Shown: piece after piece, positions 8,327 through 16,664 of the stretch
Layout: each line of letters opens with the position of its first letter
Position numbering within the stretch: position 1 is the stretch's first letter
NCBI GenBank assembly: GCA_963981015.1
Contig: CAXCCG010000024.1
Location: 1-30,876, forward strand
DNA length: 30,876 nucleotides
Source: Thiopontia sp013349825
Lineage (GTDB): Bacteria; Pseudomonadota; Gammaproteobacteria; GCF-002020875
Reading direction: 5' to 3'
Notes under the pieces: model-generated
Told to the model about the DNA's origin: nothing
Seen by the model: only the letters and a program-made list of their open reading frames with translations
The model's database searches: none
Position numbers and translations under genes: made by a program

Positions 8327-9856
8327 TTACTCCTCTATCTTACTCTTCAGCTGAGCCTCTAACTGATCACAGACGGTGGTAAGAACCTTCACCCGCGCGT
8401 AGTATTTATTATTGCCTTCAACCAGGAACCACGGTGCAATGGTTGAGCTGGTGCGCTGAATCATGTCATCAACGGCCTCTTCATACTCCTGTCGTTTGTC
8501 CCGGTTGCGCCAGTCCTCATCGGTTAGCTTCCACGCCTTGTGAGGGGTCTGTTCCCGCAATTTGAAACGGGCCAACTGCTCATCCGGGTCGACATGGAGC
8601 CAGAACTTCAGCAACAGCACGCCACTACTGACCAGATGCTCTTCAAAGTCGTTAATCTCACTATAGGCACGTCGCCACTCCTCCTCTTTGGCAAATTTCT
8701 CCACCCGCTCCACCAAGACCCTGCCATACCAGCTACGATCATAGATGGTGACTCTGCCTTTACGCGGGATATGACGCCAGAAGCGCCACAGGTAGTGGTG
8801 TGCCTGCTCCTCATCGGTCGGTGCAGCAATCGGGATTACCCGATACGAACGGGCATCCAGTGATGCGGTGATGCGGCGGATCGCCCCCCCCTTACCGGCA
8901 GCATCCGACCCCTCAAACAAGAGGATGATCGAGTCACCTTTCTGTTTTTTGCCTGCCTTTCTGAATAGATCACTCAAACGTGCCTGCTGCTCTTTAAGTG
9001 CTCTCTTATACTCAGACTTCTCCAGTACCAGATCACGGGGCAGGCTCTCCAGAATACTGGTCTGTTGACTCAAGGTCTCCGTCACCGACTCGATCTGTTC
9101 TGTCAGTTCACCAACCTCTACAGGGGGGTGTTCCGTCAGCTGTCTTGCCTGGTCCAGTTTTCGTTTCAGAGTGTCCCGAACAATAGCGGCTACCGCCAGA
9201 TTACGGTAGTTGTCATCCTCGCCTTCGATGATATGCCAGGGTGCGCCACCGGTACTGGTTTTCTGCATGGTGCGCTCTGCCACCTCAATAAAACGCTCAT
9301 AGAGACGCCAGTTCTTCCAATCTTTTTCGGTTACTTTCCAGCGCAACAGTGGATCAGACTCCAGTTTTTTCAGTCGGCGCTTCTGCGCGGCCCTGCTGAG
9401 GTGCATCCAGAATTTAATAACAATCGCACCATCGTCCACTACCATCTTTTCAAAGTTGTTGATCTGACTCAGCTCTTCATCCAGCTCAGAGTGGTCGGTC
9501 ACTTCATGAACCCACTCCAGAATCGGCTTGGAGTACCAGGCACTCATAAACATGCCGAAGGCACCGCGGCCCGGCAAGTCTCGCCAGTAACGCCAAAAGG
9601 GTGGACGTTCGCGCTCCTCATCGGAAGGGTCGGTATAGGCATGAGTTGATATCCAGCGCGGGTCCATCCATTCGTTGAGCAGATTAACCGTTGCCCCCTT
9701 ACCCGCACCATCGACTCCGGCCAATACAATGACAACCGGGATGTTAGCCTGTCGTACCTGTTGTTGAATCTCTAATAGCTGTACCCGTAACTCAGGCACC
9801 AATTTTTTGTAATCACTTTTACTGACTTTACGCCCTAGCTCTGCGGTCTCAAACAT
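8327..9856 (-). CDS. pap: Polyphosphate:AMP phosphotransferase (two-domain PPK2)
   Basis: The 509 residues contain two tandem PPK2 P-loop domains, as in class II PPK2 (PAP) enzymes, which phosphorylate AMP to ADP with polyphosphate. Domain 1 has a Walker A motif GVDGAGKGAT with K53. Domain 2 has EGSDAAGKGG with K322 and the intact DRSWYGR Walker B/lid signature starting at D373. In domain 1 the equivalent stretch reads MSAWYS (104-109), lacking the Asp-Arg pair, so catalysis is expected from the second half only. This degeneration is, as far as I recall, usual for the family. With ppk1 directly downstream, the pair can build polyphosphate and spend it on adenylate charge. It is the first gene of its transcript, after a 170-base gap. 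Confidence 0.93.
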   Translation of the reverse strand: MFETAELGRKVSKSDYKKLVPELRVQLLEIQQQVRQANIPVVIVLAGVDGAGKGATVNLLNEWMDPRWISTHAYTDPSDEERERPPFWRYWRDLPGRGAFGMFMSAWYSKPILEWVHEVTDHSELDEELSQINNFEKMVVDDGAIVIKFWMHLSRAAQKRRLKKLESDPLLRWKVTEKDWKNWRLYERFIEVAERTMQKTSTGGAPWHIIEGEDDNYRNLAVAAIVRDTLKRKLDQARQLTEHPPVEVGELTEQIESVTETLSQQTSILESLPRDLVLEKSEYKRALKEQQARLSDLFRKAGKKQKGDSIILLFEGSDAAGKGGAIRRITASLDARSYRVIPIAAPTDEEQAHHYLWRFWRHIPRKGRVTIYDRSWYGRVLVERVEKFAKEEEWRRAYSEINDFEEHLVSSGVLLLKFWLHVDPDEQLARFKLREQTPHKAWKLTDEDWRNRDKRQEYEEAVDDMIQRTSSTIAPWFLVEGNNKYYARVKVLTTVCDQLEAQLKSKIEE

Positions 9857-9885
9857 AGTATTCCCCAGTGTTTCTCAATCTTGCC

Positions 9886-9908
9886 CAACAATATAGCCAT
9901 AATTGTTG
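9886..9908. promoter_or_regulatory. Dyad upstream of pap, possible operator
   Basis: Arms CAACAAT (9886-9892) and ATTGTTG (9902-9908) are perfect 7-bp inverted repeats with a nine-base spacer. They lie 30-52 bases before the pap start codon, within the only promoter-sized gap before the pap-ppk1-antiporter transcript. The binding protein is unknown, and no Pho-box-like repeat was recognised nearby. Confidence 0.3.
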
Positions 9909-10026
9909 TAGCCAATATGGATTGAAGGAGTGTGAACTGTCTATACTACCGCTCTGCAACCCACGCAATCAAAGAAAGTTTTAGAGTTAACGTAGTCTCC
10001 TTCCCATTAGGGAGAATTACAGGACC

Positions 10027-10470
10027 TCAAAGATCATCCAAAAGGTAATCTTGCAGATCCTCTTCCCCGCTCTCCAACATGGCAAAGCTGCGAATTGAGA
10101 CACCTGCATCATGTACGGACTCTCTTGACCCGCTGATCAGAGGGTGCCAGCCAGGCAGTGGTTCCCCGTTATAAGCCAGTCGATAACCACAGGTAGCAGG
10201 GAGCCAATCAAACTCAGCAGCTCTCTCAAGTGTAAGATGGACACAGTTGGGGACATTTCGGTTGCGGTTCGGGTAATCACTACAGCTACACTGTTCAAGG
10301 TTGAGCAGATGACAAGCGATACTGGTGTAATAGACGGCTCCGCTATCCTCATCCTCCAGCTTCTGCAGACAGCAGCGTGCGCAGCCATCACAGAGTGCTT
10401 CCCACTCTTTGGGTGTCAACTCATTGAGCGAAAAATACTCCCAAAAACGTTCGCGCATTGCCGTCTCCAA
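10027..10470 (-). CDS. ycgN: YcgN family cysteine-cluster protein (UPF0260)
   Basis: This 147-residue soluble protein has an N-terminal WEALCDGCARCCLQKLED motif followed by further cysteines in the ACHLLN...CSCSDYPNR stretch and a conserved WLPATCGYRL segment. Together these are characteristic of the YcgN/UPF0260 family (E. coli 153 residues). The cysteine spacing suggests a zinc or iron-sulfur site, and the cellular role is not established. It starts eight bases after the ubiB stop and is probably the last gene of a ubiE-ubiB-ycgN transcript. A small TCTCC/GGAGA inverted repeat lies just after the stop codon but lacks a T-run. Confidence 0.9.
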   Translation of the reverse strand: METAMRERFWEYFSLNELTPKEWEALCDGCARCCLQKLEDEDSGAVYYTSIACHLLNLEQCSCSDYPNRNRNVPNCVHLTLERAAEFDWLPATCGYRLAYNGEPLPGWHPLISGSRESVHDAGVSIRSFAMLESGEEDLQDYLLDDL

Positions 10471-10478
10471 CAGGCTAA

Positions 10479-12113
10479 TCAGCGTCCGCCACGTAGCAAC
10501 ACGATTGCACCTACTACACTGACAATAGCGCCCGTAACCACAAACTCTGTGATCAGCAGTGCCCCTGTAATCAACAGTGATCCACCTGCAATAGCACCAT
10601 AGTGGCTGCGTTGACTCTGCTCCAGGGTTTCACGCAGCTGCTGCAGTTCAGTTGAGCGCCACTCCATGGAGAGCTTGCCCTGCTGCGCCCTATTGAGAAG
10701 GTCAATCACTACACGGGGCACTTCGGGAATCTGCTCCAGCAGATCTGGAGTCTCATGCATCACTTTGCGTTTCAGACCATCAAACCCTTTACGGTCCCGA
10801 ATCCACTTTTCCAGGAAGGGCTTTGCCGTATCCCACAGATCAAGGTCTGGATAGAGCTGCTTTCCCAACCCTTCAATATAGAGTAGCGTCTTCTGCAGCA
10901 GCACCAGTTGAGGCTGTACCTCCATTCCAAAACGGCGTCCGGTACGGAACAGCTTGAGTAACAGCAGTGCAAAAGAGATCTCACTGAAGGGGCGTTCGAA
11001 GATTGGTTCGCAGACACTGCGGAAGGCAGATTCCAGTTCATCGGCACGGGTTGTTGCTGGTACCCAGCCAGACTCCAGATGGAGCAGTGCGACCCGGCGG
11101 TAGTCACGATTGAAGAAGGCCAAAAAATTCTCAGCCAGGTAGCGTTGATCCCCTTCGGTCAGGCTTCCCATGATACCGAAGTCGACTGCTACATATTTTG
11201 GATAGGCCGGATTCTCTGTATCCACCATGATATTGCCGGGGTGCATATCGGCATGAAAGAAGTTATCACGGAATACCTGAGTAAAGAAGATCTCCACCCC
11301 CAGTTCCGCCAACCGCTTCATATCCACCCCCAGAGAGCGCAGGGTATCGAGATCCCCCACGGGCACACCACGCACCCGATTCATCACCAGAATCTTTTCA
11401 CGGGTCAGCTCCCAATCCGGCTCTGGTACGATCAGCACATGCTCACCTTTGGAGAAGTTGCGCCCCACCTGTGAGAGGTTGGCAGATTCGCGCATCATAT
11501 CCAGCTCATCCAGAATGACCTGCTCATAATCGGCAACAATCTGTTTAAGGTGAAGCCGTCGCCCCTCTCTCCAGTAACGCTCAGCGAGCGCTGCCAACTG
11601 TTTGGCCAGACCGACATCCCGACGAATCTGCTGCTCAATATCCGGGCGCACCACCTTGATAACCACCTCTTCGCCTTTCAGGGTACGTGCTGCATGTACC
11701 TGTGCAATCGAGGCAGAGGCAATCGGTATCTCCTCGAAGTGGTCAAACAGGTTTTCAATTCGATCCCCCAGAGCCTCTTCTACAATCCGCTTGGCATCGG
11801 TTCCAGAGAATGGCGGTACCGCATCCTGCAGTTTGGCCAGCTCATCGGCAATCTCATCTGGCAGCAGATCTCGACGGGTAGAGAACATCTGCCCCAACTT
11901 CACAAACACCGGCCCCAGATCTTCCAAAGCATGACGAATTCTCACCCCCTCTGGACCACGCTCACGTCTCACCCAATAGAGCGGTGAGAGATAGAGCAGG
12001 AAACGGAGTGGACGAAACAGATGCAGTGCCAGAATAATCTCATCCAGACGGTGACGCGCCAACACCCGCTGAATGGCGAGCAGGCGAACAAATTGTCCGA
12101 GCCTAATCATCAA
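10479..12113 (-). CDS. ubiB: UbiB, ABC1/ADCK-family atypical kinase for ubiquinone synthesis
   Basis: At 544 residues this matches E. coli UbiB (546). The family signature KLGQMFSTRRDLLPDEIADEL appears near residue 75, replacing the usual glycine-rich loop. The kinase core includes the ADMHPGN catalytic loop and an AVDFG metal-binding motif. Two hydrophobic segments at the extreme C-terminus (about 495-540) anchor it in the inner membrane. UbiB is an ATPase that supports the coenzyme Q biosynthetic complex rather than catalysing a ring modification. It follows ubiE by 43 bases. The accessory gene ubiJ, which sits between the two in E. coli, is not present here. Confidence 0.96.
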   Translation of the reverse strand: MMIRLGQFVRLLAIQRVLARHRLDEIILALHLFRPLRFLLYLSPLYWVRRERGPEGVRIRHALEDLGPVFVKLGQMFSTRRDLLPDEIADELAKLQDAVPPFSGTDAKRIVEEALGDRIENLFDHFEEIPIASASIAQVHAARTLKGEEVVIKVVRPDIEQQIRRDVGLAKQLAALAERYWREGRRLHLKQIVADYEQVILDELDMMRESANLSQVGRNFSKGEHVLIVPEPDWELTREKILVMNRVRGVPVGDLDTLRSLGVDMKRLAELGVEIFFTQVFRDNFFHADMHPGNIMVDTENPAYPKYVAVDFGIMGSLTEGDQRYLAENFLAFFNRDYRRVALLHLESGWVPATTRADELESAFRSVCEPIFERPFSEISFALLLLKLFRTGRRFGMEVQPQLVLLQKTLLYIEGLGKQLYPDLDLWDTAKPFLEKWIRDRKGFDGLKRKVMHETPDLLEQIPEVPRVVIDLLNRAQQGKLSMEWRSTELQQLRETLEQSQRSHYGAIAGGSLLITGALLITEFVVTGAIVSVVGAIVLLRGGR

Positions 12114-12156
12114 CAGTTATACCGCAGTTGTGGGAAAAAACCATTTTTGGCGCTGC

Positions 12157-12912
12157 TTATTTCTTAAAACCACGATGGAGTGCGACGATACCGCCTGTCA
12201 TATTGAAGTATTCGGTGCGGTCAAATCCGGCTTCATCCATCATCTCCCGCAAGGTATTCTGATCAGGATGCATACGAATTGACTCTGCAAGATAGCGGTA
12301 ACTGTCCTCATCATTGGCAACCACTTTACCGATAAAGGGAAGGATATTGAACGAGTAGAAATCATAGGCTGACTTCAGTCGCTGATCTTGCGGTTTGGAG
12401 AACTCCAGCACCAGCAGGCGACCTCCCGGCTTCAATGCCTTGTAGATAGAGCGTAGCGCCTGATCTTTGTCCGTCACGTTGCGTAACCCAAAGGAGATGG
12501 TGATACAGTCAAAGCGGTTATCCGCAAAGGGGAGCTGTTCGGCATTGATCTGGACATATTCCACATTACCGAGAATCCCCTCGTTGATCAGCCGCTCACG
12601 CCCTTTATGCAACATACTCTGATTAATGTCCGAGAGTACTACGCGACCTTGTGGGCCGACAATTTTTGCAAACTGAAGGGAAAGATCACCGGTACCACCG
12701 GCCAGATCAAGAATCTCCTGACCTTCGCGAACGCCGCTCATCTCAATGGCCTGCTTCTTCCACAGTCGATGAATTCCCATCGACATCAGGTCATTCATCA
12801 CATCATATTTACTGGCGACCGAGTCGAACACTCCACGAACCCGGCCCGCCTTCTCGCCAACGGCAACATCCTCATAACCAAAGTGTGTAGTCTCTTCCTT
12901 CATCTTATTCAT
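12157..12912 (-). CDS. ubiE: UbiE, ubiquinone/menaquinone C-methyltransferase
   Basis: This 251-residue protein (same length as E. coli UbiE) is an S-adenosylmethionine methyltransferase that methylates the quinone ring in ubiquinone and menaquinone synthesis. Motif I is LDLAGGTGDLS. The family stretches FDSVASKYDVMNDLMS near the N-terminus, ITISFGLRNVTD in the middle and FFNMTGGIVALHRG-type residues at the end are all present. Translation may start at the first ATG (12912) or at Met4. It heads the ubiE-ubiB-ycgN group after a 176-base gap from the DUF971 gene. Confidence 0.97.
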   Translation of the reverse strand: MNKMKEETTHFGYEDVAVGEKAGRVRGVFDSVASKYDVMNDLMSMGIHRLWKKQAIEMSGVREGQEILDLAGGTGDLSLQFAKIVGPQGRVVLSDINQSMLHKGRERLINEGILGNVEYVQINAEQLPFADNRFDCITISFGLRNVTDKDQALRSIYKALKPGGRLLVLEFSKPQDQRLKSAYDFYSFNILPFIGKVVANDEDSYRYLAESIRMHPDQNTLREMMDEAGFDRTEYFNMTGGIVALHRGFKK

Positions 12913-13088
12913 CCGTCAGCGCTATCTTCAAACAGGTGATTATACGATATCGCGCACCTCAGGAGCGTCAATTGACATATCCGGTAGATCAGCACATTCA
13001 GGAGCCGCCTCACAACAGAGGCAATACAGCTAAATTGTGAGTTACTGGCCAGACCCAAGATTTTAGAGCAGCCGCTCCAGCAGAGCTC

Positions 13089-13478
13089 TTAAGTGGCGAG
13101 ACGTTCAGAAGTGGTCATACGCTGAATGCCTTCAGCCTCCAGTCTGGAAAGATAGTCCTGCCAGTATGCCTCCATTCTTTCCCCCAGGGTATAGAGCCAA
13201 TCCCAGGAGTAGATGCCGGTATCGTGACCATCATCAAATTTGAGTGAGACCGCATAACGTCCGACCGGGTCGATTTTATCGATTGCTACATCCTCTTTAC
13301 CCACTTGCAGCTTCTCTTCGCCGGGGGCATGCCCGCGCACTTCAGCCGAAGGCGAGTAGACGCGCAGAAACTCTGCGGTGTAGTCCCAGGTTTTACCATC
13401 CTCGTAACTTAATGTAAGAATCCGTGACTCCTTGTCATAACGAATCTCTGTCGGGGTGATATCTCTTTTTTCACTCAT
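13089..13478 (-). CDS. DUF971 domain protein (gamma-butyrobetaine hydroxylase-like N-terminal domain)
   Basis: A 129-residue cytoplasmic protein. The start of the DUF971 domain is recognised in PTEIRYDKESRILTLSYEDG, and the conserved VGRYAVSLKFDDGHDTGIYSWDWL stretch lies near residues 73-98. This domain also forms the N-terminus of gamma-butyrobetaine hydroxylases, and stand-alone versions often follow hslU in proteobacteria. A role in iron-sulfur handling has been proposed for relatives, but it cannot be confirmed from this sequence. A strong AAGGAG lies eight bases before the ATG. A GC-rich hairpin separates it from hslU. Confidence 0.88.
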   Translation of the reverse strand: MSEKRDITPTEIRYDKESRILTLSYEDGKTWDYTAEFLRVYSPSAEVRGHAPGEEKLQVGKEDVAIDKIDPVGRYAVSLKFDDGHDTGIYSWDWLYTLGERMEAYWQDYLSRLEAEGIQRMTTSERLAT

Positions 13479-13512
13479 TGTTCACAACTCCTTGAAACCA
13501 TGCTCCTCAAAT

Positions 13513-13535
13513 AACCGGGGTGCGTTTTCCCGGTT
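13513..13535 (-). terminator. Intercistronic GC hairpin between hslU and the DUF971 gene
   Basis: AACCGGG and CCCGGTT form a perfect 7-bp stem around a nine-base loop, directly after the hslU stop. The bases after it on the minus strand (ATTTGAGG) are a poor T-run, so it may be a partial terminator or an mRNA-stabilising stem rather than a full stop. Confidence 0.45.
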
Positions 13536-13546
13536 TACAAGATTCT

Positions 13547-14878
13547 CTACAGAATATAACGGCTCAAATCTTCATCTTCAGCCAGTTCTGCAAGATGCTT
13601 TTCAACATAGTCTGCATCGATCACCACCTCTTCTCCGGCACGATCTGCAGCCTCAAATGAGATCTCTTCCAACAGTCGCTCCATCACGGTATGGAGGCGA
13701 CGTGCCCCAATATTCTCTGTACGCTCATTCACCTGCCAGGAGAACTCGGCAATGCGGTGGATCCCTGTCTCATCAAACTGCAGGTTCACTCCGTCGGTAT
13801 CCATCAAGGCCGTGTACTGCTCGGTCAGTGAGGCATTCGGTTCAGAGAGAATTCGGGTGAAGTCCTCCACACTCAACGCCTTCAATTCTACCCGGATTGG
13901 CAGACGTCCCTGCAGCTCTGGAATCAGGTCGGAGGGTTTGGATAGATGAAAGGCACCTGAAGCGATAAAGAGGATATGGTCGGTTTTGATCATTCCATAT
14001 TTGGTACTGACCGTACTGCCTTCAACCAGAGGTAGCAGATCACGCTGCACCCCTTCCCGTGAAACTTCTCCGCCACCACCAGCTCCCTCACTGCGCTGTG
14101 CCACTTTGTCAATTTCATCCAGAAAGACAATACCATTCTGCTCAACCCGTTCGATGGCTCTGGATTTAATCTCCTCTTCATCCACCATTTTGTGAGACTC
14201 TTCCTCAATCAGTAGCTTGAGGGCATCTTTAACCTGCATTTTCTTCGGTTTGGGCGGTTTACCCCCCATATTCTGGAACATGCCCTGTAGTTGTGAGGTC
14301 ATCTCCTCCATTCCTGGCGGCCCCATAATCTCAACCCCTACCGATGGTGCTGCAACCTCGATCTCAATTTCCCGATCATCCAGTTTCCCCTCTCTCAGCT
14401 TTTTGCGAAATTTCTGGCGGGTCGGTGACTCTTGTTCAACCAGCTCATCTCCGCTGCCACGTACCGGTGGAAGCAGCACATCCAGTATGCGCTCTTCTGC
14501 TGCATCTTCAGCCCGAACCTTGACGGAGGCGACCGCGTCTTCACGCATTTTCTTGATAGAGATATCCGCCAGATCACGTATGATCGACTCAACATCGCGC
14601 CCAACATAGCCCACTTCAGTGAATTTTGTCGCCTCTATCTTAATAAACGGGGCGTTGGAGAGACGCGCCAAACGACGTGCAATCTCGGTTTTACCGACAC
14701 CCGTTGGCCCAATCATAAGGATATTTTTGGGGGTAATTTCATATCGCAGCTCATCGCTCACCTGCATTCGGCGCCAGCGGTTACGTAGCGCAATCGCCAC
14801 AGCCCGCTTGGCCTCATCCTGACCGATAATGTGTTTGTCCAGCTCGTGAACGATCTCTCTTGGAGTCAATTCATTCAT
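13547..14878 (-). CDS. hslU: HslU, ATPase subunit of the HslUV protease
   Basis: The 443 residues equal the length of E. coli HslU. The Walker A motif GPTGVGKTEIARRLA lies near residue 57 and Walker B VFLDEIDKVA near 250. The I-domain lies between them, and the sensor-2 and C-terminal regions follow. The protein ends EDLSRYIL, the conserved tail that docks into HslV and activates it. HslU unfolds substrates and feeds them to the HslV chamber in the cytoplasm. It starts 45 bases after the hslV stop, an ordinary hslVU arrangement. Confidence 0.98.
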   Translation of the reverse strand: MNELTPREIVHELDKHIIGQDEAKRAVAIALRNRWRRMQVSDELRYEITPKNILMIGPTGVGKTEIARRLARLSNAPFIKIEATKFTEVGYVGRDVESIIRDLADISIKKMREDAVASVKVRAEDAAEERILDVLLPPVRGSGDELVEQESPTRQKFRKKLREGKLDDREIEIEVAAPSVGVEIMGPPGMEEMTSQLQGMFQNMGGKPPKPKKMQVKDALKLLIEEESHKMVDEEEIKSRAIERVEQNGIVFLDEIDKVAQRSEGAGGGGEVSREGVQRDLLPLVEGSTVSTKYGMIKTDHILFIASGAFHLSKPSDLIPELQGRLPIRVELKALSVEDFTRILSEPNASLTEQYTALMDTDGVNLQFDETGIHRIAEFSWQVNERTENIGARRLHTVMERLLEEISFEAADRAGEEVVIDADYVEKHLAELAEDEDLSRYIL

Positions 14879-14923
14879 AACTTCGTTGTATCCATTTTAA
14901 AAAATAAGGTTGATTGTGCCATT

Positions 14924-15484
14924 TTAGCCATCCTTCTCTTCACTCAGCTCTTCAACCACCAGGCTGCGATTGGTAAAGACACAGATATCTGCTGCGATTC
15001 CCATGCTCTTCTCAACAATCTCTTTAGCATCCATCTCGCTATTTTCCAGCAGTGCACGTGCCGCAGAGAGCGCATAGTGACCACCCGAGCCAATCGCTAC
15101 AGCACCGTGCTCCGGTTCAATAACATCACCATTACCGGTAATTACCAGGGTCTCATTTTCATCCGCAACCAGTAGTAGCGCCTCCAGACGACGCAACATA
15201 CGGTCTGTTCGCCAATCTTTAGCCAGCTCTACCGCTGAGCGAACCATATGACCGGAATACTTCTCCAGCTTTCCCTCAAAACGTTCAATCAGGGTGAAAG
15301 CATCTGCAGTGCCACCGGCAAAACCGGCGATCACTTTATCATGGTAGAGGCGGCGAATTTTACGCGCATTGCCCTTCATCACTGTGTTCCCCAGCGAGAC
15401 CTGTCCATCTCCACCAATCACCACCTGGTTATCGCGGCGGACACAGAGAATCGTTGTTCCGTGATACTGCTCCATTGTACTCAT
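14924..15484 (-). CDS. hslV: HslV, peptidase subunit of the HslUV protease
   Basis: HslV is the threonine peptidase of the bacterial proteasome-like complex. After an N-terminal extension the mature enzyme begins at the catalytic Thr of HGTTILCVRR, as in family members whose precursor starts MEQYHGTT. The GGDGQVSLGNTVMKG stretch and the GSGGHYALSAARAL segment are typical. Two in-frame ATGs (15484 and 15475) are possible. GAGG lies three bases before the first and twelve before the second, so neither spacing is ideal, and only the propeptide changes. It leads the hslVU transcript after a 217-base gap following xerC. Confidence 0.97.
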   Translation of the reverse strand: MSTMEQYHGTTILCVRRDNQVVIGGDGQVSLGNTVMKGNARKIRRLYHDKVIAGFAGGTADAFTLIERFEGKLEKYSGHMVRSAVELAKDWRTDRMLRRLEALLLVADENETLVITGNGDVIEPEHGAVAIGSGGHYALSAARALLENSEMDAKEIVEKSMGIAADICVFTNRSLVVEELSEEKDG

Positions 15485-15701
15485 CTACCTCACTTCAATT
15501 TGGCCCTGTTGCTCTATGGTGCAACCTCGACCCATGGTTGGAAAATGGTTCATAAATATTTACTGTGTTGAACGCGGTTCACAGCATGGTTAACAGAGAA
15601 TCCGACACCAAGCATGAAACCCTCTGATCGTAACCATTTTCATTCAGGAAAGAGGGGAATAGTACCGTAATCCACACCATGTCGTCAGCACAATGGGGTT
15701 T

Positions 15702-16664
15702 CTATTCAGTTTCTGTCGGCACAAAGTGTTTGAGACGGCTCTTCTGCTTCGAACGGGGGTGAGCCTGATCATAAACCTCAGCCAGATGTTGAAAATCAAG
15801 ATGGGTGTAGATCTGCGTCGTACCTATATTTTTATGCCCCAGCATCTCCTGTACTGCCCGCAAATTACCACTCGACTCCAGAATGTGGCTGGCAAAGGAG
15901 TGTCTCAACAGATGGGGATGCACATGCTGGGTGATACCACGCTGCCTGGCCCAATCGGCCAGGCGCTGCTGAATGGTTCGGGGTGAGATACGCTTGCCGC
16001 GCTGGCTGACAAACAGTGCCATCTCACCCACTGCAGCCATCTGATCACGCAACGGTAGCCACTCTTGTACCGCCTGTAATGCCTGGCTCCCGACCGGGAT
16101 GATGCGCTCCTTACGCCCTTTACCCACCACCTGAATGGTCTCCTCATCAAATTGGATGGCACCACAATCGGCGTTGACCAACTCGGTGAGACGCAATCCG
16201 GAGGAGTAGAAGAGTTCAAACATTGCAAGGTCTCGCACGGAGAGTGGGTCATCCTCTGGGGGATTCCCTTCAAACTCTTTATTGAGCAGTCCCGCCATCT
16301 GGTCCACATCCAGCGTTGAGGGCAGTTTACGGCTCCCTTTGGGGGCGCTGACACCCACAGCGGGGTTGGACTCCACCAATTTCTCCTGCAACAGAAAACG
16401 ATAAAAGGCGCGAATGGCGGACAAGTTGCGTTGAATGGTTCGGCTGGAGGCCCCTTTGCGGTGGCGCTGAGCAACAAATTCGCGGACCTGATGGGGATTT
16501 AGATCAACCCAATCCACAGCGCCCTGTTCTAAATAACGCTGAAAATGGTCCAGGTCTCTACGGTATCCCTGAACCGTATTGAGAGAGAGCAACCGACCAT
16601 TCTCCAGGTCACCCAAGAAACGGGCGACCCACTCTGCTACCTTTGCAGAATCAATTTCGCTCAC
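15702..16664 (-). CDS. xerC: XerC tyrosine recombinase
   Basis: XerC, with XerD, resolves chromosome dimers at dif. The start chosen here is GTG at 16664, giving 320 residues beginning VSEIDSAKVAEWV. An in-frame ATG further upstream (16817) would add 51 residues read out of frame through the DUF484 gene, with no resemblance to XerC. The GTG start overlaps the DUF484 stop by 14 bases. The N-terminal SAM-like domain spans about 1-105. The catalytic set is present: R158 in SGLRLTEL, Lys in VVGKGRKER, the HPHLLRHSFASH box, LGHKN, and nucleophile Y286 in IYTHLD. It is the last gene of the lptM-lysA-dapF-DUF484-xerC series, as in other gammaproteobacteria. Confidence 0.95.
   Translation of the reverse strand: MSEIDSAKVAEWVARFLGDLENGRLLSLNTVQGYRRDLDHFQRYLEQGAVDWVDLNPHQVREFVAQRHRKGASSRTIQRNLSAIRAFYRFLLQEKLVESNPAVGVSAPKGSRKLPSTLDVDQMAGLLNKEFEGNPPEDDPLSVRDLAMFELFYSSGLRLTELVNADCGAIQFDEETIQVVGKGRKERIIPVGSQALQAVQEWLPLRDQMAAVGEMALFVSQRGKRISPRTIQQRLADWARQRGITQHVHPHLLRHSFASHILESSGNLRAVQEMLGHKNIGTTQIYTHLDFQHLAEVYDQAHPRSKQKSRLKHFVPTETE

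Noticed and set aside
13061..13088. Possible terminator after the DUF971 gene (AGAGC...GCTCT)
   Set aside because: The arms can pair in several ways around the AGAGCTCT palindrome and no T-run follows, so no single structure could be supported.
15625..15665. CCCTCT/AGAGGG pairing after xerC
   Set aside because: The loop is about 26 bases and the stem only 6 bp, too weak to call a terminator.
15690..15701. Possible heat-shock sigma-32 promoter for hslVU (CCCCATTG on the minus strand)
   Set aside because: The -10-like CCCCAT is present, but no CTTGAA-type -35 was found at the right distance, and it lies over 200 bases before hslV.
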